In this document: positions 1-10,007 of the stretch, piece after piece
Layout of the letters: each line of letters opens with the position of its first letter
Numbering within the stretch: the first letter of the stretch is position 1
Origin: Gemmatimonadota bacterium
Lineage (GTDB): Bacteria > Gemmatimonadota > Gemmatimonadetes > Gemmatimonadales > Gemmatimonadaceae
Length of the DNA stretch: 37,939 nt
Assembly (NCBI GenBank): GCA_031127085.1
Contig: JARIEY010000009.1
Coordinates: 1-37,939 of the forward strand
Reading direction: 5' to 3'
Notes under the pieces: generated by a model
Told to the model about the DNA's origin: nothing
The model's database searches: none
The model's input: only the letters and a program-made list of their open reading frames with translations
Position numbers and translations under genes: made by a program

Positions 1-24
1 AAGCGCGCTTGGCCCAGTACGCCG

Positions 25-58
25 CGAGGGGCGCCGCGATGCTTCGCGGCGCCCCTCG
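25..58. terminator. Perfect 14-bp GC-rich stem-loop downstream of the malic enzyme gene
   Basis: CGAGGGGCGCCGCG-ATGCTT-CGCGGCGCCCCTCG read directly; lies just past the stop of the minus-strand CDS ending at 82. No U-tract. Confidence 0.6.
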
Positions 59-81
59 AGTGTCCGGCCGTCCGGCGAGTG

Positions 82-1797
82 CTACACGTACGCCTGATAC
101 GCGGGCTCGTACATCTGCGCCAGCACGTGGGCTGCGATGTCCGTGGGACGCGGCATGCTGGTGAGCTTGCGTGCGTAAATGACCTCGGCGACCTCTACGG
201 CAATCTTGGCCGAGACTTCGCGGATGCGATGCAGGTCGGGGTAGACGCTGCCGGAGGCGAGATCTTCTTCGGTCACGAGCGACGCCAAGGTCTTGGCGGC
301 GACGAAGAACATCTCGTCGGTGACGCGCGTGGATTCAGCCGCGATGACGCCGAGTCCGACGCCAGGGAAGATGTAGGAGTTGTTTCCCTGGCCAGAAACA
401 TGCGTCTTGCCGGCGAGCGTGAACGGCGCGAACGGGCTGCCGCTGGCAAAGATCGCGCGTCCTTCCGTCCAAGTGTACGCCTGCTCGGCCGTGCACTCGG
501 CCTTCGACGTGGGGTTTGAGAGCGCGAAGATGACGGGGCGCGCGTTCAGCCGTCCCATCGCCTTCACCACGTCCTCGGTGAACGCCTGCGGCGTACCCGA
601 CACGCCGATCAGCGCCGTCGGCTTGAGCGCCTCAACCGCAGCGAGCAGGTCGGGGACCGGCGCATGGTCGTGGGCGTACGGCAACTTGTGCTCCGCCAGA
701 TCGGTGCGGTGCTTGGTGACCAAGCCGTGTGAATCCACCAGCCAGCACTTGGCGCGCGCGTCGGCTTCACTCACCCCTTCGGCCATCAACGCCTGCACAA
801 TAAGGTCGCAGATCCCAACGCCGGCCTCGCCAGCGCCGAGGAAGAGGAACTTCTTGTCGGCGAGCTTGCCGCCCGTCAGGCGCAGTGACGAGTACAGGCC
901 GGCGACCGTGACGCCCGCCGTGCCCTGGATGTCGTCGTTGAACGTGCACACGCGGTCGCGGTACTTGCGCAGCATCCGGAACGCGTTGGTGTTGCCGAAG
1001 TCCTCAAACTGGATGCAGGCCCGCGGGAAGGTCTCGTGAACCGCCGTCACGAACTCCTCGACCAGCTCATCGTACGCCGGGCCGCGCAGGCGCTCCTGCG
1101 CGAGGCCGATATACAGCGGATCGTCGCGCAGAGCCTGGTTGTTGGTGCCCACATCGAGCATCACCGGGAGGCACTGTTCGGGCGGCAGGCCCGCGCACGC
1201 GGTGTAAAGCGACAGCTTGCCCACCGGAATGCCCATCCCGCATGAGCCCAGATCGCCGAGGCCGAGAATGCGCTCGCCGTCCGTGACGACGATCATCCGA
1301 ACATCGGCGTGTGGCCAGTTGGCGAGCAGCTCCTTGATGCGCCCGCGGTCCTGGCTCGAAATGAAGAGCCCCTGCGGGCGACGGAAAATGAGCGCGTACT
1401 TCTGGCACGCCTGACCCACGGTCGGCGTGTAGATGATCGGCATCATCTCCGAGAGATTGTCGATGACCACGCGATAGAACAGCGCGGCGTTGCGCTCCTG
1501 CAGCGACACCAGATACGTGTACTTGTCCAGATCGGTGGGCTTGCGACGGATGTTGTTCAGGATCTTGTCCACCTGCTGCGCCTGCGTCGTCACCTTCGGC
1601 GGGAGCAGCCCGCGCAGCCCGAGCGCATCGCGTTCGGTTTCGGTGAAGCTGGTGCCCTTGTTCAGCAGGGGATCGTGAAGGATGTCGGCGCCGCGCTTGC
1701 CTTCCAGCGTGGTTTGAACGGCGACGTGCGCGCCGCGATGCGGCAGCGGATGCGTGGTCGTGGCAACGCCTTCGTTGCCATCGATATGTGAGATCAT
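82..1797 (-). CDS. maeA: NAD-dependent malic enzyme
   Basis: ORF 82..1869; start probably MISHIDGNEG at 1797. Malic enzyme motifs YTPTVGQACQKYALIFRRPQGLFIS, VVTDGERILGLGDLG, FNDDIQGTAGVTVAGL, FLFLGAGEAGVGICDLI, FALSNPTSKAECTAEQAY. Confidence 0.95.
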   Translation of the reverse strand: MISHIDGNEGVATTTHPLPHRGAHVAVQTTLEGKRGADILHDPLLNKGTSFTETERDALGLRGLLPPKVTTQAQQVDKILNNIRRKPTDLDKYTYLVSLQERNAALFYRVVIDNLSEMMPIIYTPTVGQACQKYALIFRRPQGLFISSQDRGRIKELLANWPHADVRMIVVTDGERILGLGDLGSCGMGIPVGKLSLYTACAGLPPEQCLPVMLDVGTNNQALRDDPLYIGLAQERLRGPAYDELVEEFVTAVHETFPRACIQFEDFGNTNAFRMLRKYRDRVCTFNDDIQGTAGVTVAGLYSSLRLTGGKLADKKFLFLGAGEAGVGICDLIVQALMAEGVSEADARAKCWLVDSHGLVTKHRTDLAEHKLPYAHDHAPVPDLLAAVEALKPTALIGVSGTPQAFTEDVVKAMGRLNARPVIFALSNPTSKAECTAEQAYTWTEGRAIFASGSPFAPFTLAGKTHVSGQGNNSYIFPGVGLGVIAAESTRVTDEMFFVAAKTLASLVTEEDLASGSVYPDLHRIREVSAKIAVEVAEVIYARKLTSMPRPTDIAAHVLAQMYEPAYQAYV

Positions 1798-1933
1798 AGT
1801 CACGGCAGGGGTCTCCTGATCGGCGAAAGGCCAGCGCCTGCTGGCTGCTTCCAACCTACAGCGCCGCACGCGAGCGACTGTCGGGGAATTTCTTCAGAGT
1901 GCTTCCAATAGTTCCGACACGAGGATCAGCGTG

Positions 1934-1959
1934 AGGCGCGCCGACGCGCCGACGCGCCT
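1934..1959. terminator. Inverted repeat overlapping the amidohydrolase stop codon
   Basis: AGGCGCG ... CGCGCCT arms; also contains the short direct repeat GCGCCGAC. Confidence 0.25.
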
Positions 1960-3484
1960 ACGGCCGCTTGGGGAGCCGGCTCCGCCCCCAGAAACCGTCG
2001 GGCGTCTGCATCAGGGGCTCCAGTCCGCTGCGCCGAATGGCGGCGTTGGCCTCGCGCTCGGCGAAGGTGAGCACCGATTCCTCATTGACGCTCAGCACCC
2101 GTCGGTCGCGCATTAGCACGCGGCCGTTCACGAGCACCGTGCTCACATCGTTGCCGTTGGCAAAATAGGCAACGCGATACAGCGGCATGTTCATCGGCAC
2201 CATATGCGGACGGAACGCGTCGATCAGGATGACATCGGCTTTCTTGCCGGGCTCGAGCGAGCCGATCTCCCGCTCGAGGCCGAGCGCACGAGCGGCGTCG
2301 ATCGTCACCATCTCCAGCACTTTGCCTGCGGGGAGCACGTTGGTGTCGCGGAAGGCCGCCCGGTGATACCGCATCGCCTGGAACATGTGTCGGAACATGT
2401 CGTAGCTGCGGTCGGGCGCGACGCCATCGGAGCCGAGCATCACGGTGGCGCCGGCGTCGAGCAGTTCGATGAGCCGGAATGGCTCGCGCATCGCGGCGTT
2501 GGCGCTCGGGTTGTGCACGATCTTGGTGCCGGTGCGCGCCACGATGCCGATTTCCTCATCCGTCATGCCGGTGGCGTGTGAGAGCAGGACGTCGGGGCCG
2601 AGGATGCCCAGCTGCTCGTGCATCCACTTGATGGTGCCGCGCGAGTGTCCGTCTTCGGTGAACAGAACGCCGTAGCGGCGCGACAGCGCGCGTGCGGCAA
2701 GCGCTTGGGCCTTGATCTCCGCCACGGCGGCGCCCGTGTCGGGCATCGTCTCCGGGTGATGCGTGGGGAACATCACAGCCACGTGCAGGCGACCGGCGCC
2801 CGCCCCGTTCCACTGCTTGATCAGTGTCTCCGAGACTTCGAGCTGCCGCGCAAACGTGACAGCGTACTCGCGCGGACTTCCGGAGCTCCAGTCCGTGTAG
2901 GTGCGTGGAAAGGGCGGGCGCCGCGGCCCCACGGCGAGAATGAAGCGGAGTCCCACCGTATCGATCGCCGCCAGATAGGCGTCGCCGTAGCGCCGGTCGT
3001 CGGTGCGCACGACCATATCGCCACCACCAAAGAAGCTGAGCGCCGTGGTCACCCCGAATCGCACGCGCTCGACACCGGTGAGCAGCGCCTCGGCGCGCCA
3101 GAAGTCGACGGTGGAGCCGCGTGCGTATACGGTTTCGGTGGCACCGTACCACTGTTCGGTGTCCATGCCGAGCGTCTTCACGAGGCCGTGTCCGGCGTGG
3201 CCATGGCCGTCGATGAGACCCGGCATCACGATCTTGCGCGCGGCGTCGATGGTCTGGCGTGCCGTAAAGCGAGCCGACAATGCGGCGCTTGGCCCCACGG
3301 CGACGATGCGGTCGCCGCGAATGGCCACGGCGCCGTCTTCCAGCACCCGCCGTGCGGAGTCCATCGTGATGACCGTGCCCCGCGTGATCAGGATGTCGAC
3401 GGTCTCACGAGCCGGAGCGGGGCCGCGCGTGGGTGTCGGCAGGCTGAGGAGCGTGAGCGCGGGGAGAAGGGCGGCCAGTTTCAT
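1958..3484 (-). CDS. Secreted amidohydrolase (TRZ/ATZ-like metal-dependent hydrolase)
   Basis: Signal-like N-terminus MKLAALLPALTLLSLPT; VMPGLIDGHGHAGHG, LLSHATGMTDEE, IVHNPSANAAM, VMLGSDGVAPD, ALGLEREIGSLEPGKKADVILID. Confidence 0.88.
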   Translation of the reverse strand: MKLAALLPALTLLSLPTPTRGPAPARETVDILITRGTVITMDSARRVLEDGAVAIRGDRIVAVGPSAALSARFTARQTIDAARKIVMPGLIDGHGHAGHGLVKTLGMDTEQWYGATETVYARGSTVDFWRAEALLTGVERVRFGVTTALSFFGGGDMVVRTDDRRYGDAYLAAIDTVGLRFILAVGPRRPPFPRTYTDWSSGSPREYAVTFARQLEVSETLIKQWNGAGAGRLHVAVMFPTHHPETMPDTGAAVAEIKAQALAARALSRRYGVLFTEDGHSRGTIKWMHEQLGILGPDVLLSHATGMTDEEIGIVARTGTKIVHNPSANAAMREPFRLIELLDAGATVMLGSDGVAPDRSYDMFRHMFQAMRYHRAAFRDTNVLPAGKVLEMVTIDAARALGLEREIGSLEPGKKADVILIDAFRPHMVPMNMPLYRVAYFANGNDVSTVLVNGRVLMRDRRVLSVNEESVLTFAEREANAAIRRSGLEPLMQTPDGFWGRSRLPKRP

Positions 3485-3655
3485 GGCGGGTCCGGGCGAG
3501 TGGAGACGAGGCGGCTGCGATGTCTCGCCAAACCTACGCCCACTCGTGCCTCCGCGGCCATCGTGCGGTACCGCGCGGCCCTGGCGCCGCGGTGACCTTG
3601 CGGCAACTCCCGGCGGTTCGTATGCTCGCCTCTACCCTCGCCCGCGGAGCCCCCC

Positions 3656-4075
3656 GTGACTGCTGCACCCAAGTGGTTCGTTCCAACTGCCATCGTTGCC
3701 CTTCTGTGGAACCTGATCGGCTGTGCCGCCTACCTTAGCGACGTGATGCTGACTCCCGAGGACATCGCCAAACTCGGAGCGGCCGAGCAGGCCATGTACG
3801 CGGCGCGCCCTGCCTGGTCGGTGGCGGCAACGGCGATCGCGGTCTGGGGCGGCGCCGCCGGCTGCGTGGGGCTGCTGATGCGCCGGCGCTGGGCGACGCC
3901 GGTGTTGATGGCTTCGCTCGCCGGCCTCGTGGTGCAGGACATCTCGCTGATGATGGTGAGCGCGTCGACCGCGATGGATCCCACGGCGCTCGTACTGCAA
4001 AGCGTGGTGCTGCTGATCGGGGTCGGCCTGGTGGCACTCGCTCGCAAGGCAGTGGCGCAGGGGTGGATCGCCTGA
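3656..4075 (+). CDS. Small multi-pass membrane protein, function unknown
   Basis: 139 aa, GTG start, about four hydrophobic segments (VPTAIVALLWNLIGCAAYL, WSVAATAIAVWGGAAGCVGLL, VLMASLAGLVVQDISLMM, LVLQSVVLLIGVGLVAL). Confidence 0.75.
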   Translation: MTAAPKWFVPTAIVALLWNLIGCAAYLSDVMLTPEDIAKLGAAEQAMYAARPAWSVAATAIAVWGGAAGCVGLLMRRRWATPVLMASLAGLVVQDISLMMVSASTAMDPTALVLQSVVLLIGVGLVALARKAVAQGWIA

Positions 4076-4956
4076 CCCAGCCGCTCGTGCTCGGCGTGGG
4101 CGAGGTGCTCTGGGACGTGTATCCCGATGCCGAGCACTTTGGCGGCGCGCCGGCCAACGTGGCGCTGCATGCCGTGGCGTTGGGGGCGGCCGGCGCGCTC
4201 GTCAGCGCGGTGGGATGCGATGCGCGCGGCGCGGCCGCGCTGGCGCGGCTCGATGCCGCGGGCGTGGATCGCGCGGCCGTTGCGTCGCTCGCGGAGCACC
4301 CCACTGGCGCCGTCTCGGTCACGCTCGATGCGTCAGGACAGCCGGCGTACGCGTTCACCCCTCGCAGTGCGCGCGATTGCATTCCGTGGTCGGCCGCGGT
4401 GGCCGCAGTATCGGCGCGCGCCGATGCGGTCTGCTTTGGCTCCATCGCGCAGCGTCGCGATGTGTCGCGTGCCACGATTCAACGCGCGGTGGCAACGGCG
4501 CGAACGGCGCGCTGGCGGCTCTTCGACGTCAATCTGCGGCAGTCGTTTCACGATGCCGATGTCCTCACGGCCTCGTTGCGGCTAGCCAATGCGGTCAAGC
4601 TGAACGAGGAGGAACTCCCGGTCGTCGCGCGGCTTTGCGGGGCGGAGGGAAGCGCGCCAGCAGAGCAAGTCGCGTCGTTGCGCGCGCGCTTCGACTTGGC
4701 GCTCGCCGTGTTGACCCGCGGACCCGCTGGTGCCCTCATCGTCACGGAGACTTCGTGCGAGGAGGTCGCGGGAGTGCCGACATCGGTCGTGGATACGGTA
4801 GGCGCCGGGGATGCCTTCGCGGCGGCCTTGCTGGTGGGGCTGCTGCACGGCCGCCCCCTGACGGAAACGGCCGTGCACGCGAACCGCGTGGCGGCCTATG
4901 TCTGTTCGCAACCGGGGGCGACACCCCCGATTCCCAGGGAGTTGCAGTGGCATTGA
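4063..4956 (+). CDS. PfkB/ribokinase-family sugar kinase (fructokinase-like)
   Basis: VLGVGEVLWDVYPDAEHFGGAPANVALHA N-terminal signature and DTVGAGDAFAAALLVGLL C-terminal signature; overlaps the preceding CDS by 13 nt. Confidence 0.9.
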   Translation: MDRLTQPLVLGVGEVLWDVYPDAEHFGGAPANVALHAVALGAAGALVSAVGCDARGAAALARLDAAGVDRAAVASLAEHPTGAVSVTLDASGQPAYAFTPRSARDCIPWSAAVAAVSARADAVCFGSIAQRRDVSRATIQRAVATARTARWRLFDVNLRQSFHDADVLTASLRLANAVKLNEEELPVVARLCGAEGSAPAEQVASLRARFDLALAVLTRGPAGALIVTETSCEEVAGVPTSVVDTVGAGDAFAAALLVGLLHGRPLTETAVHANRVAAYVCSQPGATPPIPRELQWH

Positions 4957-6743
4957 ACCGAGCACTCCGCCGCGCACGGCAATGGGCACGGCTGACAACG
5001 CAGCTGTCGGTGACGGCGCTGTTGGCGTCGTGTGCGCCACCACACGCACCGCCGGTGTTGGACGCGCCGCGCGCCGTCGCGGTCGACGGCGAGCGCATTC
5101 GCGTGCTGGCGCTTTCTCCTGGTGTGACGGCGACCATCGTGGCGCCGGACCGGCTCGACGCGCGCCGTCCCGTGGAGGTCATTCTCTACGCGCTGCCGAA
5201 CGGCAACTCGACCGCCGAAACGATGGGGCGGCTGATGGGCGACAGCGTAGGGTGGCGGTACGACATTCAGCATATCGGCGCACAGACTCGCGCCCTGCGC
5301 GTGCGCGGGCTGTCGCAGGCCGTGGTGGTGTACCTTGAGGCCGAAACCAAGAGCTGGCCCGCCTGGCGAAGCCGGATGGGCTATGCCCGCGCGAACCGCC
5401 GTCTCGTCGAGCTCATCGAGCAGGTGCGCGTCGAGGTCGGCCGCCCCACGGAGCAGGCGGTGACGCTGGCCGGCCACAGTGGCGGCGGATCGCTGATGTT
5501 CGGGTTCATCGAAGCACAGGACGCGATTCCCGACTGGATTTCGCGCATCGTGTTTCTTGACGCGAACTACAACTTCACGGCGGCGCACGGCGACAAACTG
5601 GTGGCGTGGCTGCAGCGCGACGCGCGACACGTGCTGGGCGTCCTGGCGTATGACGATCGCGAGATCACGCTCGACGGCAAGAAGGTGGTGTCGGACTCGG
5701 GCGGGACGTGGCGCGCGACGGGGCGGATGATCGTACATCTGGGCCGCACGCTCACGTTGATCCGCGACACCCTCGCCGGATTTGAGCGGCTGCGCGCGCC
5801 ACAGGTAGAACTGCTGCGCCATCCGAATCCCGAGAACAGGATCCTGCACACGTCTATGATCGGCGACATGAACGGGTATATGCACGCCCTGCTCGTCGGT
5901 CGGCCGTCGTACGCGCAGGGTGCGCCGGTGCTGGGGCCGCCGCGCGCGTACGTGCCGTTCATCCGCGCCGCCCCCACGCTCCCGGAGGCAACGCCGCCGG
6001 CCATTCCCCCGCGCGCCCTCGGCGCGCCCACGGGGAGCGCGTTCATAGCATCCGTGGCGGGGCTGCCGCGCGAGGCGCGCGAAGCCGCCGTGCGTCGGGA
6101 GCTGATGGCTGGCAACATCCCGGTGTTCCTTCGCACACTGCGTTCCGTCACGGTGCGAGCGGCGGGGCCCGACGGCGTTCCGCACACCGTGACCTATGCG
6201 GTGATGCCGGATTACCTCGCTATCGGATCGGACGACGACTTTGTGCGCATGCCAATGGATCCGTACACGGCGCAGACCTTTTGCGATGCCTTCGGGTTCG
6301 TCTTGCCGACGCGCAAGATGGTCAACGATATCTGGACAGCGGCGACGGTTCGCGTCGAACCGCGGCCACTGGTGCAGGATCGCGATTCAGCGCGCACCTT
6401 CCTGCAGCACCATCGCCTCATCGAGGAGCAACTGGCCGGCCAGGGGCGTGGCGCACTGGTGGCCGGCATGAAGAAGGATGTGGTGGTGACCAACCGCCTG
6501 CAGGAACGCGCGAACCGCGTAGCGATCTACGGTTGGCACTACGTCCGCGGGGAGCCGATTCAACCGCTGTACACGGGACACGTCGACTGGTACGTGGACT
6601 ACAGCCACGGCATCCGCCCGGTGCGCCGCTGGATGCAGGTGGATGGCACGACCCGCACCTACGAGGCGATCCTGAATGACCCGCAGCTGGCGACCTTACT
6701 CAGCGACGAAGGGGTCATTCTGGCGCCGCGGTATGAGCGGTAG
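4947..6743 (+). CDS. Putative lipoprotein with alpha/beta-hydrolase-like module plus uncharacterized C-terminal module
   Basis: Frame of ORF 4215..6743. GTG at 4947 overlaps the kinase stop by 10 nt. N-terminus TALLASC (possible lipobox); nucleophile-elbow-like TLAGHSGGGSLMFG; C-terminal FVLPTRKMVNDIWTAATV and YGWHYVRGEPIQPLYTGHVDWYVDYSHGIRPV. Confidence 0.8.
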   Translation: MALNRALRRARQWARLTTQLSVTALLASCAPPHAPPVLDAPRAVAVDGERIRVLALSPGVTATIVAPDRLDARRPVEVILYALPNGNSTAETMGRLMGDSVGWRYDIQHIGAQTRALRVRGLSQAVVVYLEAETKSWPAWRSRMGYARANRRLVELIEQVRVEVGRPTEQAVTLAGHSGGGSLMFGFIEAQDAIPDWISRIVFLDANYNFTAAHGDKLVAWLQRDARHVLGVLAYDDREITLDGKKVVSDSGGTWRATGRMIVHLGRTLTLIRDTLAGFERLRAPQVELLRHPNPENRILHTSMIGDMNGYMHALLVGRPSYAQGAPVLGPPRAYVPFIRAAPTLPEATPPAIPPRALGAPTGSAFIASVAGLPREAREAAVRRELMAGNIPVFLRTLRSVTVRAAGPDGVPHTVTYAVMPDYLAIGSDDDFVRMPMDPYTAQTFCDAFGFVLPTRKMVNDIWTAATVRVEPRPLVQDRDSARTFLQHHRLIEEQLAGQGRGALVAGMKKDVVVTNRLQERANRVAIYGWHYVRGEPIQPLYTGHVDWYVDYSHGIRPVRRWMQVDGTTRTYEAILNDPQLATLLSDEGVILAPRYER

Positions 6744-6824
6744 CCTGGCGACGGCCTCACCGCTCCCGCCTGCCGCCGCGAGCCGCTCGCCGTATCTTTG
6801 TCGGACCCCCAGCCCCCTTTTCTG

Positions 6825-9800
6825 ATGACCCGCCTGCTTCGTCGCGCGCTGTCGCCCGTCGCGCTCGCCCTTTGTGCCGCGTCCGCGGCTGCCCAGGATG
6901 AACCCAAGCCGGGAACGCCGACCATCCCCGCCAAGTGGGATGTGCTGGCCAAACACGGCCCGTCAAAGGACCTGACCTTCGAGACCTCCGAAGGCACGTG
7001 GATGTCGGTCGACATCTCGCCCGACGGACGCACCCTCGTCTTCGATCTGCTCGGCGATCTCTACACGCTGCCGATCGAGGGCGGCAAAGCCGCGCTGCTG
7101 CGCGGCGGCCCGGCGTACGAGACGATGCCCCGTTGGTCGCCCGATGGCACGCGCATCGCGTTCACCTCGGATCGTGACGGCATCGAGAACCTGTGGACGA
7201 TGGCCGCCGATGGGAGCGATCTCCGGCAGGTGAGCAAGGAGAAGGAACGTCAGGTGTCCAACCCGGCGTGGACGCCAGACGGCCGCTTTCTCATCGGGCG
7301 CAAGCATTTCCGCAACACGCGCTCGCTGGGCTCCGGCGAAATGTGGCTGTACCACGTGGCAGGCGGTGCCGGCATCAAGCTGACCGACCGGCGCAACTGG
7401 GAGCAGAACGCCACCGAACCCACGGTTTCGCCGGATGGTCGCTACGTCTACTTCAGCGAAGACGTGTCGCCGGGCGGCGGCTTCCAGTACAACCGGAATC
7501 CGCATGCGGTGGTGTACGTGATTCAGCGACTCGACCGCGAGACGGGGGAGCGCACGACCTGGATTGGCGGCAATGGCGGCTCGCTGCGCCCCACGCTGTC
7601 GCCCAACGGCAAGACCTTGGCCTTTGTGCGTCGCGTCGGCATCAAGTCGGTGCTTACCCTCCACGATCAGGAAAGCGGCAAGGAACGCGCGCTGTGGGAC
7701 GGCCTGGACCACGATCAGCAGGAAGCGTGGGCCATCTTTGGCACCTACCCCGGCTTCGACTGGACCCCCGATGGGTCGGCGCTGGTGCTCTGGGCGCAGG
7801 GCAAGCTGTGGCGCGTGGATGCCGCGAGCGGCGCCACCCGCAACATTCCATTCACCGCATCGGTCACGCAGACGATCACCGAGGCCGTGCGCTTTCCGCA
7901 GGCGGTCGCACCTGACTCCTTCGATGTGAAGATGCTGCGCTGGGTTTCGGTGTCGCCCGATCAGCGGCAGGTGGCGTACACCGCGCTCGGCAAGCTGTAC
8001 GTCCGCACGCTTCCCGACGGTGCCCCTCGCAGGGTCACGACGGCTGCGCGCGGGCTTGAACTCTACCCGGCCTGGTCGCCGGACGGCCGCCGCCTCGTGT
8101 ACGCCTCGTACGACGAAGATTCGCTGGGGGCCATTCGCACCGTGGCCATCGATGGCAGCGCGCCCCGCCGGCTGACCACGCGCCCCGGGCACTACATCGC
8201 GCCGCAGTTCTCACCCGACGGTCAACGGGTGGTGTTCCGCCGCACGGGTGGCGACCAGCTGCGCAGCGTCGAACACAGCCGCGAGCAGGGGATCTACGTC
8301 GTGTCGGCAGACGGCGGCGACCCGGCCTTCGTGACGCGCGAGGGCAGCGACCCGCGGTTCATGCGCAGCGGCAACCGCCTCTTCCTCTCGTCGAGCGAAG
8401 GCGAGAAAGCGGCACTCATCTCCGTCAACCTCACAGGGGGCGAGCGGCGTGTGCACCTGGTGGCCGAGAACGCCACTGAGTTTGCGCCCTCACCGGACGA
8501 GCAGTACATCGCGTGGGCCGAGCGGTTCAACGCCTTCGTGGCGCCGTTTGCGGCGACTGGACGCGCCGTGAGCATCGGGCCGTCGACGACCGACATTCCC
8601 GTGCGCCGCGTCTCCCGCGATGCCGGCACCGATCTGCATTGGTCGGCGGACTCGAAGACGATGTTCTGGACGCTTGGTCCGCAGCTCTTCACCCGCGCGC
8701 TAAGCGAGACGTTCGCGTTCGAGACTGCCGACAGCGCCACCGTGCGCAAGGAGCCTGAGCCGAGCGGTCGGGCCATCAGCTTTCGGGCTCCCACGGCCAA
8801 GCCCACTGGCGTCGTGGCACTGACCGGCGGCACGGCGATCACGATGAACGGGCGTGAGGTGATTCGCAACGCGACCATCGTGGTGGACGGCAACCGCATT
8901 ACTGCCATCGGCGCCGCGGGGGCGGTGAAGGTGCCGGCGGGCGCCCGTCGCGTGGATGTGTCGGGCAAGTACATCGTCCCGGGCTTCGTCGACGCGCACG
9001 CGCACATTGGCACCGGCTCGGCGGGGATCACGGCGCTCCGCAATTCGCAGATGCTACAGGCCATGGCCTTCGGCGTGACGACGATGCACGATCCGTCGAA
9101 CGCGACGGACATGGTCTTCAGCGCGTCGGAAATGCAGAAGTCGGGCGCGCTTGCCGTCGCACCGCGGCTCTTCTCCACCGGCACCATCCTGTATGGCGCC
9201 GAAGGGAGCATCAAGGCGATCACGACGACGTTCGATGAAGCGCTCACGCACCTGCGACGCATGCAGGCCGTGGGGGCGTTCAGCGTGAAGAGCTACAACC
9301 AGCCGCGGCGCGATGCGCGGCAGCAAATCGTCGAAGCCGCACGCCAGCTCGGCATGGAGGTGGTGCCCGAGGGTGGCAGCACGTTCTTCTTCAACATGAC
9401 GCACGTGCTGGATGGCCATACCACGGTGGAGCACAACCTGCCGGTGGCGCCGCTGTACGGCGACGTGTTGAAGGTCTTTGCGGCGAGCAAAACCGGGTAC
9501 ACGCCCACGCTCATCGTCAACTACGGCGGACTGAGCGGCGAGTACTACTGGTATGCCTACGACGAAGTCTGGAAGGACGAGCGCCTGCGCCGTTTCATGT
9601 TCCCCGGCGCGCTTGAGGCGCGCGCGCGCCGGCGCGAGACGGCGGCGCAGGACGACTGGTCGTTTCAGGCGACATCGCGGGCGGCCAAGGCGCTCAATGA
9701 TCTGGGGGTGCGCGTGAACACGGGCGCGCATGGCCAGCTCCAGGGGTTGGGCCTGCATTGGGAGATGTGGATGCTGGCCCAGGGTGGCATGTCCCCGCAC

Positions 9801-10007
9801 AATGTGCTGCGCGCGGCGACGATCAACGGGGCCGAGTCGTTGGGGCTCGATGCGGACATTGGCTCGCTGGCCAAGGGGAAGCTGGCCGACCTGCTGGTGC
9901 TCGATCGCAATCCGCTGGAAAGCATCCGGCACAGCAGTGCGATCCGGTGGGTGATGGCCAACGGTCGGCTCTATGAGGCCGCCACGATGACGCCGGCCGG
10001 GCGGTAA
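6825..10007 (+). CDS. Secreted TolB-like beta-propeller (PD40) / amidohydrolase fusion protein
   Basis: Repeated propeller motifs (YETMPRWSPDGTRIAFTSDRDG, LYPAWSPDGRRLVYAS, IAPQFSPDGQRVVFRR) followed by IVPGFVDAHAHIGTG ... ESLGLDADIGSLAKGKLADLLVLDRNPLE. Likely start ATG at 6825 (signal peptide MTRLLRRALSPVALALCAASAAAQ). Confidence 0.92.
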   Translation: MTRLLRRALSPVALALCAASAAAQDEPKPGTPTIPAKWDVLAKHGPSKDLTFETSEGTWMSVDISPDGRTLVFDLLGDLYTLPIEGGKAALLRGGPAYETMPRWSPDGTRIAFTSDRDGIENLWTMAADGSDLRQVSKEKERQVSNPAWTPDGRFLIGRKHFRNTRSLGSGEMWLYHVAGGAGIKLTDRRNWEQNATEPTVSPDGRYVYFSEDVSPGGGFQYNRNPHAVVYVIQRLDRETGERTTWIGGNGGSLRPTLSPNGKTLAFVRRVGIKSVLTLHDQESGKERALWDGLDHDQQEAWAIFGTYPGFDWTPDGSALVLWAQGKLWRVDAASGATRNIPFTASVTQTITEAVRFPQAVAPDSFDVKMLRWVSVSPDQRQVAYTALGKLYVRTLPDGAPRRVTTAARGLELYPAWSPDGRRLVYASYDEDSLGAIRTVAIDGSAPRRLTTRPGHYIAPQFSPDGQRVVFRRTGGDQLRSVEHSREQGIYVVSADGGDPAFVTREGSDPRFMRSGNRLFLSSSEGEKAALISVNLTGGERRVHLVAENATEFAPSPDEQYIAWAERFNAFVAPFAATGRAVSIGPSTTDIPVRRVSRDAGTDLHWSADSKTMFWTLGPQLFTRALSETFAFETADSATVRKEPEPSGRAISFRAPTAKPTGVVALTGGTAITMNGREVIRNATIVVDGNRITAIGAAGAVKVPAGARRVDVSGKYIVPGFVDAHAHIGTGSAGITALRNSQMLQAMAFGVTTMHDPSNATDMVFSASEMQKSGALAVAPRLFSTGTILYGAEGSIKAITTTFDEALTHLRRMQAVGAFSVKSYNQPRRDARQQIVEAARQLGMEVVPEGGSTFFFNMTHVLDGHTTVEHNLPVAPLYGDVLKVFAASKTGYTPTLIVNYGGLSGEYYWYAYDEVWKDERLRRFMFPGALEARARRRETAAQDDWSFQATSRAAKALNDLGVRVNTGAHGQLQGLGLHWEMWMLAQGGMSPHNVLRAATINGAESLGLDADIGSLAKGKLADLLVLDRNPLESIRHSSAIRWVMANGRLYEAATMTPAGR

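Noticed and set aside
4215-4946. N-terminal extension of the 842-aa ORF
   Set aside because: Arg/Gly-rich and overlaps the PfkB kinase out of frame; the real start is placed at 4947.
4896-6185. 429-aa minus-strand ORF opposite the hydrolase gene
   Set aside because: Low-complexity Arg-rich composition and no recognisable motif; shadow of the plus-strand coding frame.
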